Positions 35,423-44,693 are shown, numbered from the stretch's first letter. The stretch: 48,937 nucleotides of DNA from JAOZTV01 sp965371805 (GCA_965371805.1 CBDUZW010000035.1:1-48937); one strand, 5' to 3'. Made by a program: numbers and translations. The notes: generated by a model from the sequence alone, not told the origin.

Positions 35423-35639
35423 GAAAAAAAATTATGAACAAAATTTCAATGTTTTGGAAAATATCACAGAACAATTAAACCGGGATGAAATAACGGTAGA
35501 TGATTTGGTGGTAAAAACTAAAGAAGCTTTAACTTCTGCAAAGACCTGTCTAAATATTTTAAATGAACAGAGAGGAGAATTTAAAAAACTTGAGAAAGAG
35601 TTCTCTGAATTATTGAATGATGAAAATAATACTCAATAA
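35403..35639 (+). CDS. xseB: Exodeoxyribonuclease VII small subunit
   Basis: A 78-residue, mostly helical protein (FNVLENITEQLNRDEITVDDLV and TCLNILNEQRGEFKKLE), matching XseB in length and pattern. It binds the long coiled-coil of XseA. The frame opens at 35391, but ATG 35403 has GAGG 6 bases before it, which decides the start. It overlaps xseA by 20 bases. Confidence 0.88.
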   Translation: MENKKNEKKNYEQNFNVLENITEQLNRDEITVDDLVVKTKEALTSAKTCLNILNEQRGEFKKLEKEFSELLNDENNTQ

Positions 35640-35675
35640 TAACAGATTGATTTTTTATATATATATAAATGAATA

Positions 35676-36855
35676 ATGAACAGAATTAAAAACAGAAAAA
35701 TATTTTTTTTAATTATATTGATTTTATCTCAAACATATTTAATATTTTCAAATACTATTTCTGAGTTGATAAGAAATAAAAAATGGGATTCAATTGAACA
35801 GTATTTTGCAGATGACAGTTATTTAATTCTAAAAAAAAAATTGGATAATTACTTAAGAATTAAACTTTTTAATATTAAATCAGGTTCAATGGAATATCAT
35901 GTAAAATTTTCTGATCATGGAGAGATAGGGACTATTTATTTCAAAAAAGACAAGGAAAAATTCTGTTGTTTAGAATTTAGGGAGAACTTTACAAATTTAG
36001 CCTTAATAGATAAATTTTATAAGATTCAGATAAAAAACAAAACAATTCAAATTGCAGATGCGCAAATTACGTTTTTGGATGGTACTTTTTACATTTCTGA
36101 CACAATAAAGAGGTTACTTATTTATAAAGGAAATTATAGTATGAATGTATTTCCTAAAGATATTGAGGAACAAAAGACGCTCAAATCTATTTATAAAAAA
36201 TCTACTTTTTCAATTTCAAGAAAAAAAGGAGTTTTTATATTTCCCTTTGATTTAATAAACAAGCTATTTGAGAAAAACAAAAAAAGAGATGAAAATATTT
36301 CTATTAATGAGAAAAATTTTATACACGAACAGCTTATATATCTTTAAAAAGGATATGGAATTAAGGTTGAGAGTTTTGACGAATATTGGTTTCCTAAATT
36401 TTCAAGTGAATTAAGCCTTATTTTTTATGTTGAGAGAAATGATGGGGAAAGATGTTTTTATGCAGAGAATAAATAGTGTTTTTTCTAAATTTTTAAAAAA
36501 AAGTGTATCAACAAAAATGTTTATTACGGAGCTTATAAAAAACAAAAAAAATCATCCATATTATGAAAAATTCTTTGAAAATTGGATCTATTCAAGGAAA
36601 ATACCAACAATTGATTATAGGATCAATCTGGAGAATAATACCGCTTCAATTACTTTTGAGCAGCAAAACTCAGATTTTGTGTTTCCCTTGAAAATAATAA
36701 TAAATACGAAAACCGGGGAAGAAGTAAGAACGTTTATAATAAAGGATAAAAAACAATTGCTGGTTATAAAAATGAAAAATTTTATTGATAAAATAAGGAT
36801 AGACAAAGGTTTTTCTCCAATATTTCTAAAAAAACAAATGGAAGTGAGTGAATGA
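35676..36855 (+). pseudogene. Decayed tandem copy of the M1-like metallopeptidase
   Basis: The first part (35676-36347, 223 codons with signal peptide) is closely similar to residues 1-225 of the intact gene at 36947. A TAA at 36345-36347 interrupts it, yet the same frame continues with recognisable homology (YGIKVESFDEYWF) to about 36420. There the sequence jumps to the equivalent of residue 671 of the intact copy, in another frame, and runs to the C-terminus (36427-36855). About 420 codons, including the HExxH zinc site, are missing. Short shared words around TTTTTAT at the junction suggest a deletion through microhomology. A TATAAA box lies 6 bases before the ATG. Confidence 0.85.
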
Positions 36856-36912
36856 TAGTCAGACTAAAGTTGATTCTGCAGTTAATCTAAATCTCTTTAC
36901 ATTTTTATATTC

Positions 36913-36946
36913 TTTACTTTTTTTTTTAAATCATTTAAAATAATTT
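36913..36946 (+). promoter_or_regulatory. Leaderless-type promoter for the M1 peptidase
   Basis: TTTACT (36913-36918), 17-base T-rich spacer, TAAAAT (36936-36941), then 5 bases to the ATG. No SD is present. Confidence 0.5.
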
Positions 36947-39370
36947 ATGGAGAAAAATAAAAAAAGAATAATAATTTTAATAATACTGATTTTAATTCAG
37001 ACATCTTTTGTATATTCAGGTGTTCTTCAGGATTTAATAAGTGATAAAGATTGGGATAAAATGAAATCTATTTTTTCTGATAATAGTTATTTAAAGTTGA
37101 AGACAAAATTCATTAATTCTTTGGAAGTAGATCTAGTTAAGATTAAAGCGGGAAAAACCAAATACTATGTCAAGTATTCAGATCATGCAGAAATTGGGTT
37201 TATTGAATTTAAAAAGAAATCTGGGATATTTTGCTGTTTAAAAATAAGAGAAAATTTTCCAAATTTAAATTTTATAAAAAGATTTTATAAATTCCCAATT
37301 GATAAAAAAACAATACAAATTGGAAATGCAAAAATAACATTTTCGAACGGAAATTTTTTTATTGCAGATCCGATGAATACGCTTGTCGTTTTTAATGGGT
37401 TAATAAAGGTCAATATATTCCCGAGTGATATTGAGGAGCAGAGAACACTTATATATTTAAATAAGAAATCTACTTTTTCTATTTCAATAAATAAAGGAAT
37501 ATTTATATTAAATGAAGAATTAATGCAGTCTTTGTTTAATGGGAAAATAAAAAATGATCTGAATATATCTTATAAAGATAAAGCTTTTTTAGATAAACAT
37601 TTGGTACATATTAACAAAGATTATGGGATAGATATAAATGGGTTTAACGAGTATTGGTTTGCAACTTTCTCTCAAAGTTTAAATTTAGTTTATTTTATAG
37701 AAAAACACTCTTATTATAAATATTCTTACAGTCCCAATAGGATTCCTGATACAGTTTTATTGAATGCAAAGACAGGTAAATATATATTGAGTTATAATTA
37801 TAAAAAAGGATTAAAATTTTTGAATTCACCCAATAATAAAGTAAGGAAAATACAATTAAATATGTATTTAAATCCATACAAGTCTAGAATTTGGAGTTCA
37901 GCATTATTATTGTATCCAGAAGCTTCCAATCTACGGTCTTTTAAAATTTCTAAAAATATACATATAAATGATTTTATAAAAATGAAAGGAAAGAACATAG
38001 ATTATATAAGGCAGGGAGAAAATGTTTTTATGCTTGGAGATAAATTTGATAATTTCTCCTTCTTTTATTCCGGTAAAATTCCAATTAAAAGTCAAATTGC
38101 AAAAATAAGAAGTGACAGGATCTATAATAAAATTGAAAAAACGGATGATTTCTTTATATATGACACCTATAATCGGTTTTATCCTCACCCTGGAGATCAA
38201 TTTTTTGAGACGACTCTTAAAATATCCGTTCCAGAATCACTTAATTGTCTAGCTTCAGGATTTTTAAAAAGCAAAAGAACAATCTATAAGCGTAACGAAT
38301 ATGTATATAAAAGTGATGGTACCAAAGGAATTGCGATTGTTTGTGGTAAATTTGACAAATTACTCACAATTGATTTAAAAATCCCATTAAGTTTTTTTGG
38401 GGCAGAGAGAGTTGATATTAAAGAAATTTTTAATGAGAATGAAATAAAAAATATTCTCAATTTTTTAAATGATATGTATAAAAAGAGGGGGATCAAAAGT
38501 ATAAATATTATATTGAGAAGAGGGAGTAAGTACAGCGGGACTAGTTATAAAGGATTTGTGGTTTTTAATATAATAAAAAAAAATAGAAATAGGGTTGCAG
38601 TAACATCGTTAAGTGATAAAATGTATAAAACCAGCCCTGTGTATTTAACATCTAGTATTAACAGAGATAATCTTGTTCATGAACTTGCTCATCAATGGTG
38701 GGGGGGGATTATCTCGTGGAAAACATATAGAGATGTCTGGATAACAGAAGGAGGCGCGCAGTTTTCCTCTATACTCTACTTGGAATCGGTATTGTCAAAA
38801 AGAAACTTTAATAGAATTATAAAAAAATTAACAAAAAGAGTTATACGTAGATCAGCCTCAGCTCCGGTTATATATGGTAATAGAATTGAAAATATTACTG
38901 GAGATTATCAGATTTATCAAAATCTAATATACAATAAATCTGCACTTGTGTTTTTTATGTTGAGGGAAATGATTGGGGAAAAGAAATTAATCAAAAGAAT
39001 AAATAAGATATTTTCGAAATTCTCGAAAAAAAGTATTTCAACTATGGAGTATATTAATGAGATTTGTGGGGATAAAGAAAACGAGGCTTTTCTGAAACAG
39101 TTTTTTAAAAAATGGATATATTCAAGAGAAATACCAGTCGTAGATTATAAGGTAAGTATTGTAAATAATACTGCTTCAATTGCATTTGAACAGAAAAAAA
39201 CAAATTTTGTCTTTCCATTGAAGATGACGATAAAAACATCAGGTGGAAATGAAGTGAAAAAGATAATTATTAAGGATAAGAAGCAAATAGTTACAATTAA
39301 AACAAAAGATAATATAAAGAGAATAAAGATAGACAGGGGGTATTCTCCAGTTCAATTGAAGAAAATATAA
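36947..39370 (+). CDS. Secreted M1-like zinc aminopeptidase
   Basis: An 807-residue exported protein with a signal peptide (about 1-24). The gluzincin zinc site is intact: HELAHQWWGG with His578, Glu579 and His582, and the third ligand Glu601 in WITEGGAQF, the spacing of M1 peptidases. A beta-rich N-terminal half (about 30-480) and a helical C-terminal region follow M1 architecture, though the usual GxMEN substrate motif is not seen, so substrate preference is uncertain. It probably trims peptides in the periplasm or outside the cell. The run of 8 G at 38700-38707 lies in the WWGG codons. A decayed copy lies directly upstream. Confidence 0.8.
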   Translation: MEKNKKRIIILIILILIQTSFVYSGVLQDLISDKDWDKMKSIFSDNSYLKLKTKFINSLEVDLVKIKAGKTKYYVKYSDHAEIGFIEFKKKSGIFCCLKIRENFPNLNFIKRFYKFPIDKKTIQIGNAKITFSNGNFFIADPMNTLVVFNGLIKVNIFPSDIEEQRTLIYLNKKSTFSISINKGIFILNEELMQSLFNGKIKNDLNISYKDKAFLDKHLVHINKDYGIDINGFNEYWFATFSQSLNLVYFIEKHSYYKYSYSPNRIPDTVLLNAKTGKYILSYNYKKGLKFLNSPNNKVRKIQLNMYLNPYKSRIWSSALLLYPEASNLRSFKISKNIHINDFIKMKGKNIDYIRQGENVFMLGDKFDNFSFFYSGKIPIKSQIAKIRSDRIYNKIEKTDDFFIYDTYNRFYPHPGDQFFETTLKISVPESLNCLASGFLKSKRTIYKRNEYVYKSDGTKGIAIVCGKFDKLLTIDLKIPLSFFGAERVDIKEIFNENEIKNILNFLNDMYKKRGIKSINIILRRGSKYSGTSYKGFVVFNIIKKNRNRVAVTSLSDKMYKTSPVYLTSSINRDNLVHELAHQWWGGIISWKTYRDVWITEGGAQFSSILYLESVLSKRNFNRIIKKLTKRVIRRSASAPVIYGNRIENITGDYQIYQNLIYNKSALVFFMLREMIGEKKLIKRINKIFSKFSKKSISTMEYINEICGDKENEAFLKQFFKKWIYSREIPVVDYKVSIVNNTASIAFEQKKTNFVFPLKMTIKTSGGNEVKKIIIKDKKQIVTIKTKDNIKRIKIDRGYSPVQLKKI

Positions 39371-39382
39371 AGGACCGGATCT

Positions 39383-39408
39383 TGTCTGAACACGGGTTCA
39401 GACATTTT
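39383..39408 (+). terminator. Intrinsic terminator after the M1 peptidase
   Basis: A 9-bp stem TGTCTGAAC (39383-39391) / GTTCAGACA (39396-39404) with loop ACGG, followed by TTTT. The convergent adenylyltransferase gene ends 2 bases beyond. Confidence 0.8.
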
Positions 39409-39409
39409 A

Positions 39410-39871
39410 TTATTTCACTTTATTTATTATTGCTGATGTTGAATAATTTGATTGGAATTGAAATATAAGAAGTTTTCCGCCGGATTTTTCTACCTCTTCT
39501 CTTCCGACAACTTCGTTTGTTTTATAGTCGCCACCTTTTATTAGTATATCTATTTTATATAGTTTTTTAATAAGAGTTAAAGGCGTATCTTCTGAAAAGG
39601 GAATGACAAAATCTATAAACTCGATTGCCTCTAAAATTTCCATTCTTTCAGCTAGTGGAAATACGGGTCTGCTATCTCCTTTAAGTCGTCTTATTGAATC
39701 ATCTGTGTTTATGCCAACTATAACTATATCACCACAGGATTTTGCAAATTGGAAAAGCTCAATATGTCCAGGATGAATAATATCAAAGACACCATTTGTA
39801 AAGACTATCTTTTTAGAGGTTCTTTTTGCAAACTCAATATTGAGCTCATCTATATTGTAAAATTGTTTCAT
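39410..39871 (-). CDS. Heptose-1-phosphate adenylyltransferase (RfaE domain II / HldE-C)
   Basis: A 153-residue nucleotidyltransferase. Nucleotide-binding motif FTNGVFDIIHPGH (HxGH) near residue 24-36, then KGDSRPVFPLAERMEIL and ILIKGGDYKTNEVVG, with NYSTSAII at the C-terminus (STSxII). This is the single-domain form of the HldE C-terminal enzyme that makes ADP-heptose for lipopolysaccharide core; a related cytidylyltransferase role cannot be excluded. It overlaps the Wzt gene by 4 bases, consistent with envelope-polysaccharide work. Confidence 0.85.
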   Translation of the reverse strand: MKQFYNIDELNIEFAKRTSKKIVFTNGVFDIIHPGHIELFQFAKSCGDIVIVGINTDDSIRRLKGDSRPVFPLAERMEILEAIEFIDFVIPFSEDTPLTLIKKLYKIDILIKGGDYKTNEVVGREEVEKSGGKLLIFQFQSNYSTSAIINKVK

Positions 39872-41184
39872 CTCTTCATGTTGAGTTTAATATTATCTGA
39901 AAAACTCCACTTGGTTTTGATTCTTGTAATACCAAAATCTCTATGTTTTGATGTTATGTTAAAGGTATATAGAAAATGATGGTAATCGAATGGATATCCA
40001 TCCCATTTATGAACAGCAACATCCAGAAAATATGATCCATTAATAAAATTTGCATCGGGTATATTTATCTTGATTGTCCCTTCACCGGAGAATGAGTCTG
40101 AAACAAAGTTTTCTATGTCAGTATTGGTTCCATAACAAAGTGTACCTTCAGGGTTGAAAATGCCAATACCAAAAATAAAATCTTTCTGAGGTTGTAGAGA
40201 TTTGATTTTTAACTCAATAGAAAAAGGTTCATTTGATTCGAAGATATATGTCTCGTTTCCATCTATATCCTTCATTTTTACATCTTCAATGGATATCTCT
40301 TTACTTCCCCATCTTTTTGCAACTTTGATCCCTGATTCTTCCTCTTTTGTTTTCGGAGAATCCTCTGATGAAGCATCTGAATCTTCCTGAGATTTTTTTA
40401 CCTGTTCTGAATGTGTTATTATGGCTTTTTTTGCATCTTTTTTCCCAATAAATTCCAGGTAGGCGTCAACAACTTCTTTTGGATAGCCCTGTTTCTTGAT
40501 GAGCCCCTCTTTTATCCATATTACCCTGTCACTTATTCTCTCAACAGTTGAGAGATCGTGTGAGACAAAAATTATTGTCTTTCCCTTTCTCTTAAATTCA
40601 TTTATTTTATCAAGACATTTAGGGACAAAAGATGCATCCCCAACTGCCAGAACTTCATCAATCAGAAGAATATCCGGGTCAACATTGATTGCGATCGAGA
40701 AACCTAATCTCATATACATTCCTGAAGAGTAACTTTTTACCGGATTATCAATAAATTCTTCCAGTTCAGCAAACCTGATTATTTCGTCAAGTTTCTCTTC
40801 AATCTTTTTCTTTGTTAAGCCAAGAATTATACCGTTTATGAAAATGTTTTCCCTTCCTGAAATTTCGGGATGAAATCCAGCACCAAGCTCGATAAGGGCA
40901 GATATCCTTCCGTCAGTGATTATCTCACCGCTCGTAGGCTTGCTTATTCCGGCGAGGAGTTTAAGTAATGTGCTCTTGCCGGAACCATTTTCGCCGATCA
41001 GACTTATTGTCTCACCTTTTTTTACCTTGAAACTTAGTCCCTTTAGGGCTTGAAACTTTTCATGTGCTTTCAAATCAGAAAAAAGTGTCCTGTTTACAAG
41101 TGCACTTTTTAATGTCAGGAATTTATGCTTATTAGAATATTTTTTATAGTATTTCTCTACATTCTTTACAATTACAGGATACAT
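39868..41184 (-). CDS. wzt: Polysaccharide ABC exporter ATPase (Wzt-like)
   Basis: A 438-residue protein. ATPase domain about 1-245: Walker A GENGSGKSTLLKLLAG, signature YSSGMYMRLGFSIAI, Walker B DILLIDEVLAVGD, switch His in FVSHDLSTV. A low-complexity Ser/Glu linker (about 258-290) leads to a C-terminal beta-sandwich (about 300-438) like the Wzt C-terminal domain that recognises the end of the O-antigen chain. Together with the permease encoded one base upstream it should export an O-antigen or similar polysaccharide. Confidence 0.88.
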   Translation of the reverse strand: MYPVIVKNVEKYYKKYSNKHKFLTLKSALVNRTLFSDLKAHEKFQALKGLSFKVKKGETISLIGENGSGKSTLLKLLAGISKPTSGEIITDGRISALIELGAGFHPEISGRENIFINGIILGLTKKKIEEKLDEIIRFAELEEFIDNPVKSYSSGMYMRLGFSIAINVDPDILLIDEVLAVGDASFVPKCLDKINEFKRKGKTIIFVSHDLSTVERISDRVIWIKEGLIKKQGYPKEVVDAYLEFIGKKDAKKAIITHSEQVKKSQEDSDASSEDSPKTKEEESGIKVAKRWGSKEISIEDVKMKDIDGNETYIFESNEPFSIELKIKSLQPQKDFIFGIGIFNPEGTLCYGTNTDIENFVSDSFSGEGTIKINIPDANFINGSYFLDVAVHKWDGYPFDYHHFLYTFNITSKHRDFGITRIKTKWSFSDNIKLNMKR

Positions 41185-41185
41185 C

Positions 41186-42010
41186 TTATACCTCTTCCAC
41201 GAAAGTATCTCTTAATTTATCAAATAATAGATAACCGAGATAGAACATCAATAAACCTGCAATAACAGTTACTCCAAGCCTCTTATAATGAGGGAGGGAC
41301 CCAAAGAAGAATATATATTGATAAGCTTCTATTATATGTGTCATAGGGTTTAAATTTAAAACCCATACCAGAGCTTTATGACTTTGAATGGTTTCAGCTC
41401 CAAAGGCATATATGATAGGTGTACCGAAAAACCAGAGGGTCAGGAAATTAGCGAGGATATCTTTAAGATCTCTGAAATGAACTGTTAAGGCTGAGACAAG
41501 AAAGCTGAATCCCATTATAAAGATAAATTGAACTAATAGTGCAAACGGCAATAATAGTATCCAGAGAGTTATGTGTACACCTTTTCCAAAGAAAAGGATA
41601 AATAATACCAATATCGGCAAACCTAGGAGAAAGTGGATCATATTGGTGATAACAGTCATTATAGGTAGTACTTCAACTGGGAAACTTATTTTTTTAATTA
41701 AATTACCATGTGTAAAAAGGACATTTGAAGATTCAAGTATTGATGTGTTAAACCATATCCAGGGTAAGAGTCCGGTAAACAGGAATATAGAGTAATTAAT
41801 ACCTGTAATATCCTTCATTTCAACTCTTCCACTGTTACCTGGTAATATTATACCAAAAACGATTGAATATACTGCCAGCAATAATAGTGGATTGATAAGA
41901 CTCCATAGAAAACCGAAAAATGTTCCTCTATATCTGGCTTTTAATTCTCTTGAAACTAATGTTAATATTAATTGCCGATATTTTAAAAGTTCTTTTAATT
42001 TTTTAATCAT
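41186..42010 (-). CDS. wzm: Polysaccharide ABC exporter permease (Wzm-like)
   Basis: A 274-residue ABC-2 membrane protein with about six TMs. The N-terminus LVSRELKARYRGTFFGFLWS, the middle GLLPWIWFNTS and the C-terminal NPMTHIIEAYQYIFF are the standard Wzm/TagG motifs. First gene of the transport pair, 1 base before wzt and 15 bases after the methyltransferase gene, so all four minus-strand genes probably form one transcript. Confidence 0.88.
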   Translation of the reverse strand: MIKKLKELLKYRQLILTLVSRELKARYRGTFFGFLWSLINPLLLLAVYSIVFGIILPGNSGRVEMKDITGINYSIFLFTGLLPWIWFNTSILESSNVLFTHGNLIKKISFPVEVLPIMTVITNMIHFLLGLPILVLFILFFGKGVHITLWILLLPFALLVQFIFIMGFSFLVSALTVHFRDLKDILANFLTLWFFGTPIIYAFGAETIQSHKALVWVLNLNPMTHIIEAYQYIFFFGSLPHYKRLGVTVIAGLLMFYLGYLLFDKLRDTFVEEV

Positions 42011-42025
42011 TTATTCACCTTTAAT

Positions 42026-42766
42026 CTAAATTAATCCAAAAATTGAATTCATTTCCTCTGTATAGATGTTTTTTTGTTCATAGATGATCAGTGGTTCTTC
42101 ATCTATAAACGGATCAGTATAACTTCTACAATTGCGTAATTGTATCAGAAATCGTTCAGGTTTTCCACCTTTTGTGGATATAACATCTCTTTTTCTTATG
42201 ATACTATAGCCAATTTGTTCCGCTAATTTCACCACTTCTTCAAATCTATCATATGGTAGTATTAAATAAAGATCAGCATTCTTTTCCATTATTATAAGAA
42301 CTTCTTTTAATAGATTTGTTAATGTTAACTTTATCTCGAATTTTGCTATAGCGACTTCATTATTGGCGCTTACTCTTCCTTTATTGAGCTTATAAAATGG
42401 AGGATTTGAAAATACTATATCAAATTTTCCATTATTTTGTTTTACAGCATCTTCGCCATCTATTGAAAAGTCAGCATTAATTATTTCTATCCTGTTATTG
42501 AAATTATTTTCTTTTACATTTAATGAAGCAATATCAGAAAGTCTTTTCTGTATTTCATAGCAGTAAATTTTTTTGAATTTATTTTTAAATATTGATAATA
42601 AAGAGATAACACCTGAGCCGCATCCAATTTCAAGTGCTGTTTTTGCTGGAGATTCTGGAAGGAAATCGGCAAGAACAGGAGCATCAACAGAGAACCTGTA
42701 ACCTTTCCTTCCCTGATTTACGATTACTCTTTTATTATAAAAATAGTTTTTAGACAGATCATCCAT
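42026..42766 (-). CDS. tRNA1(Val) adenine-N6 methyltransferase-like protein (TrmN6/YfiC)
   Basis: A 246-residue SAM-dependent methyltransferase. The N-terminal KGYRFSVDAPVLADFL, SAM motif ALEIGCGSGVISLL (about 41-54) and the adenine-N6 motif FSNPPFYK (about 115-122) follow the YfiC/TrmN6 pattern. It should methylate A37 of a valine tRNA, although other NPPF enzymes are similar. It opens the minus-strand transcript leading to wzm/wzt. No SD; a TATAAT lies 6 bases from the ATG. Confidence 0.82.
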   Translation of the reverse strand: MDDLSKNYFYNKRVIVNQGRKGYRFSVDAPVLADFLPESPAKTALEIGCGSGVISLLSIFKNKFKKIYCYEIQKRLSDIASLNVKENNFNNRIEIINADFSIDGEDAVKQNNGKFDIVFSNPPFYKLNKGRVSANNEVAIAKFEIKLTLTNLLKEVLIIMEKNADLYLILPYDRFEEVVKLAEQIGYSIIRKRDVISTKGGKPERFLIQLRNCRSYTDPFIDEEPLIIYEQKNIYTEEMNSIFGLI

Positions 42767-42802
42767 ATAATAATTATATCAGTTTATTTATGTATATGTA
42801 AG
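42767..42802 (-). promoter_or_regulatory. Leaderless-type promoter for the methyltransferase operon
   Basis: On the minus strand, CTTACA (42802-42797), 18-base spacer, TATAAT (42778-42773), then 6 bases to the ATG. It is back to back with the promoter at 42829. Confidence 0.55.
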
Positions 42803-42828
42803 CATCTATTCCTCAATGAGTCTGAAAT

Positions 42829-42863
42829 TTGACAAAAAACATAATAACTTCTAAAATATTTTT
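42829..42863 (+). promoter_or_regulatory. Leaderless-type promoter for the CDF transporter
   Basis: Consensus TTGACA (42829-42834), exactly 17 bases, TAAAAT (42852-42857), then 6 bases (ATTTTT) to the ATG. No SD is possible in this space. One of the strongest leaderless arrangements here. Confidence 0.7.
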
Positions 42864-43790
42864 ATGAAAAAAAATAATGATTCGATTACTATTATTTTAT
42901 TTGCTTTCGGGGCCAATTTATTTATTGCAATCAGTAAATTTGTTGTATTTTTTATAACAAGATCTTCAGCAATGCTTGCTGAGGCGATCCATTCGGTTGC
43001 AGATACAATGAACCAGGTCTTACTTATTGTCGGAATGACGAAGGGCAAAAAAAAAGCAGATGAATCCCATCCTTTTGGTTTTGCCAGTGAAATGTATTTC
43101 TGGTCATTTATAGTCTCAATAATTCTTTTTACCATGGGATCTATGTTTTCAATATATGCAGGAATCAACAAGATACGAAATCCCGAAGAAATACACAACC
43201 TGAAATTTGCTTTTATTGTACTTTTTGTTGCCCTTATTGCAGAAGGGGCTGCTTTTTATAAGGCATTGACAAAGGTTAGGGGAGAAAAAGGAAAGAGGGG
43301 GTATATTGAATACCTGAGAGTCAGTAAAAAATCTGAAATCCTCGTTGTCTTTCTTGAAGATTTTGCTGCTATATGCGGATTATTAAGTGCAATAATTTTG
43401 TTAGTACTGCAACATATTACAAAAAATCCTATCTATGACGGGATCGCCTCAGTTATTATCGGAGTTATTCTGGCTATTGTAGCAGTATTCTTAGGTAATG
43501 AAATAAAATCACTCCTAATCGGTGAGAGTGCAGGACCGGAGATCAGTAAAAAGATTACATCAATCGTCAATTCAAATGATGGAATTAATAGAACGATACA
43601 TATTAGATCTTTGCAATTAGGTCCAGATGACATTTTAGTTGCAATTAAGGCTGAATTTGATCACCGCTTGAATTCTGTAGAGATAAGTAATCTAATAAAT
43701 GGGATAGAAAAAGAGATAAGAGATTCGATGCCTGATGTAAAAAAAATATTTATAGAACCTGATATTTATAAAGATAATAAGAATATTTAA
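42864..43790 (+). CDS. Cation diffusion facilitator (ZnT9-like) transporter
   Basis: A 308-residue CDF protein with about six TMs (about 8-28, 35-50, 75-98, 112-130, 155-175, 185-205) and a cytoplasmic C-terminal domain. The TM2 metal site is HSVAD in AEAIHSVADTMNQ, followed by HPFGFASEMYFWS. TM5 has EDFAAICG in place of the usual HxxxD, a change seen in the ZnT9-like branch, so metal choice is uncertain (zinc, manganese or iron). It exports divalent cations from the cytoplasm by proton antiport. Confidence 0.88.
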   Translation: MKKNNDSITIILFAFGANLFIAISKFVVFFITRSSAMLAEAIHSVADTMNQVLLIVGMTKGKKKADESHPFGFASEMYFWSFIVSIILFTMGSMFSIYAGINKIRNPEEIHNLKFAFIVLFVALIAEGAAFYKALTKVRGEKGKRGYIEYLRVSKKSEILVVFLEDFAAICGLLSAIILLVLQHITKNPIYDGIASVIIGVILAIVAVFLGNEIKSLLIGESAGPEISKKITSIVNSNDGINRTIHIRSLQLGPDDILVAIKAEFDHRLNSVEISNLINGIEKEIRDSMPDVKKIFIEPDIYKDNKNI

Positions 43791-43809
43791 TAAATTAATG
43801 ATTATATTG

Positions 43810-43838
43810 TTGAAATCATCTTATAAATTTCATATAAT
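43810..43838 (+). promoter_or_regulatory. Sigma70-type promoter of the coiled-coil lipoprotein
   Basis: TTGAAA (43810-43815), 17-base spacer, TATAAT (43833-43838). The expected start is about 35 bases before the ATG at 43880, with an SD in the leader. Confidence 0.65.
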
Positions 43839-43879
43839 AATCAATAAGGATTACTAAATCTTAAAAATTGGAGGAAAGA

Positions 43880-44608
43880 ATGAAAAAAATTCTAATCATA
43901 GTTTCAGTTATTGTTTTGCTATTATTATCATCAGCGTGTAAAGAGAAGGAGCAGACAATTGTTGAAAAATATTTCAAAGCAATGAAGGTAAATGATAATA
44001 CGACATTGTCCGCAATGGCTATAAGTCCTATATTGTTAGAGTATAAGTCGTTTGTTGTAAAGACTCCCCTTGCTGAGAGGCAGGAAATTGACATAAAATA
44101 TCCCAGACTGAATATGGAGTTAGTAAAACTTGAACAAAAGCTCACTGAAAAACAAGAAAATGCAAGAAATAAAAAAGATGCTTTTGATGATGCGAAGTAT
44201 TATCTTGAAGATAAGGAAGCAGCAAAAGAAGATGCAGATTCAGGTAGACTTCCAAAAGAATATCTTAATGACCTGGATGCTTATCATGAAAAAGCTGATA
44301 AAGAGTTAAAAAAGGCAAGTAGGGAATATAAAAGTACAAAGTATAGAGTTAGAAAAAAAAAAATTAATATAGAAAATGAAAAGAAATTAATGATCTTATC
44401 CACAGGTATTAAAAAAGAACTCGAAAACTATAAAGGTAAAGCGACTACTAGACTAGTAGAGGTAGAAGTAGAATTAATGGATGGTGTAAAGAAAACCTAT
44501 GCATTTAAATTAAGAAAGTATCTACTTTATAGAGATGAAGGTAAAAAAGATAAAGAAATAAAATATATAAAAAGCAGATTTGTCATCCTTGAGATCAAAG
44601 CAGTTTAA
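43880..44608 (+). CDS. Lipoprotein with coiled-coil middle region
   Basis: A 242-residue predicted lipoprotein, lipobox SSAC with Cys20. The first 60 mature residues (VEKYFKAMKVNDNTTLSAMA) resemble small DUF4878-type or nuclear-transport-factor-like folds. A long, charged helical stretch (about 75-170) is probably coiled coil, and a beta-rich end follows. Start: the frame opens with TTG 43868, but ATG 43880 has GGAGG 5-6 bases upstream. It has its own promoter and a strong terminator. No known function. Confidence 0.7.
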   Translation: MKKILIIVSVIVLLLLSSACKEKEQTIVEKYFKAMKVNDNTTLSAMAISPILLEYKSFVVKTPLAERQEIDIKYPRLNMELVKLEQKLTEKQENARNKKDAFDDAKYYLEDKEAAKEDADSGRLPKEYLNDLDAYHEKADKELKKASREYKSTKYRVRKKKINIENEKKLMILSTGIKKELENYKGKATTRLVEVEVELMDGVKKTYAFKLRKYLLYRDEGKKDKEIKYIKSRFVILEIKAV

Positions 44609-44630
44609 TATTAAATCTTTAATAAAACAT

Positions 44631-44662
44631 AAGCACGGGAGAAATCCCGTGCTTTTTTTTTA
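44631..44662 (+). terminator. Strong intrinsic terminator
   Basis: A 10-bp perfect stem AAGCACGGGA / TCCCGTGCTT with a GAAA tetraloop, followed by eight or more T. It ends the lipoprotein transcript 22 bases past its stop. Confidence 0.92.
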
Positions 44663-44693
44663 TAAAACCAAATATCCAATGTAAGGAGAAAAA

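Noticed and set aside
36427..36855. Separate 142-codon gene
   Set aside because: It is the C-terminal remnant of the decayed M1-like copy; its ATG corresponds to an internal Met of the intact protein.
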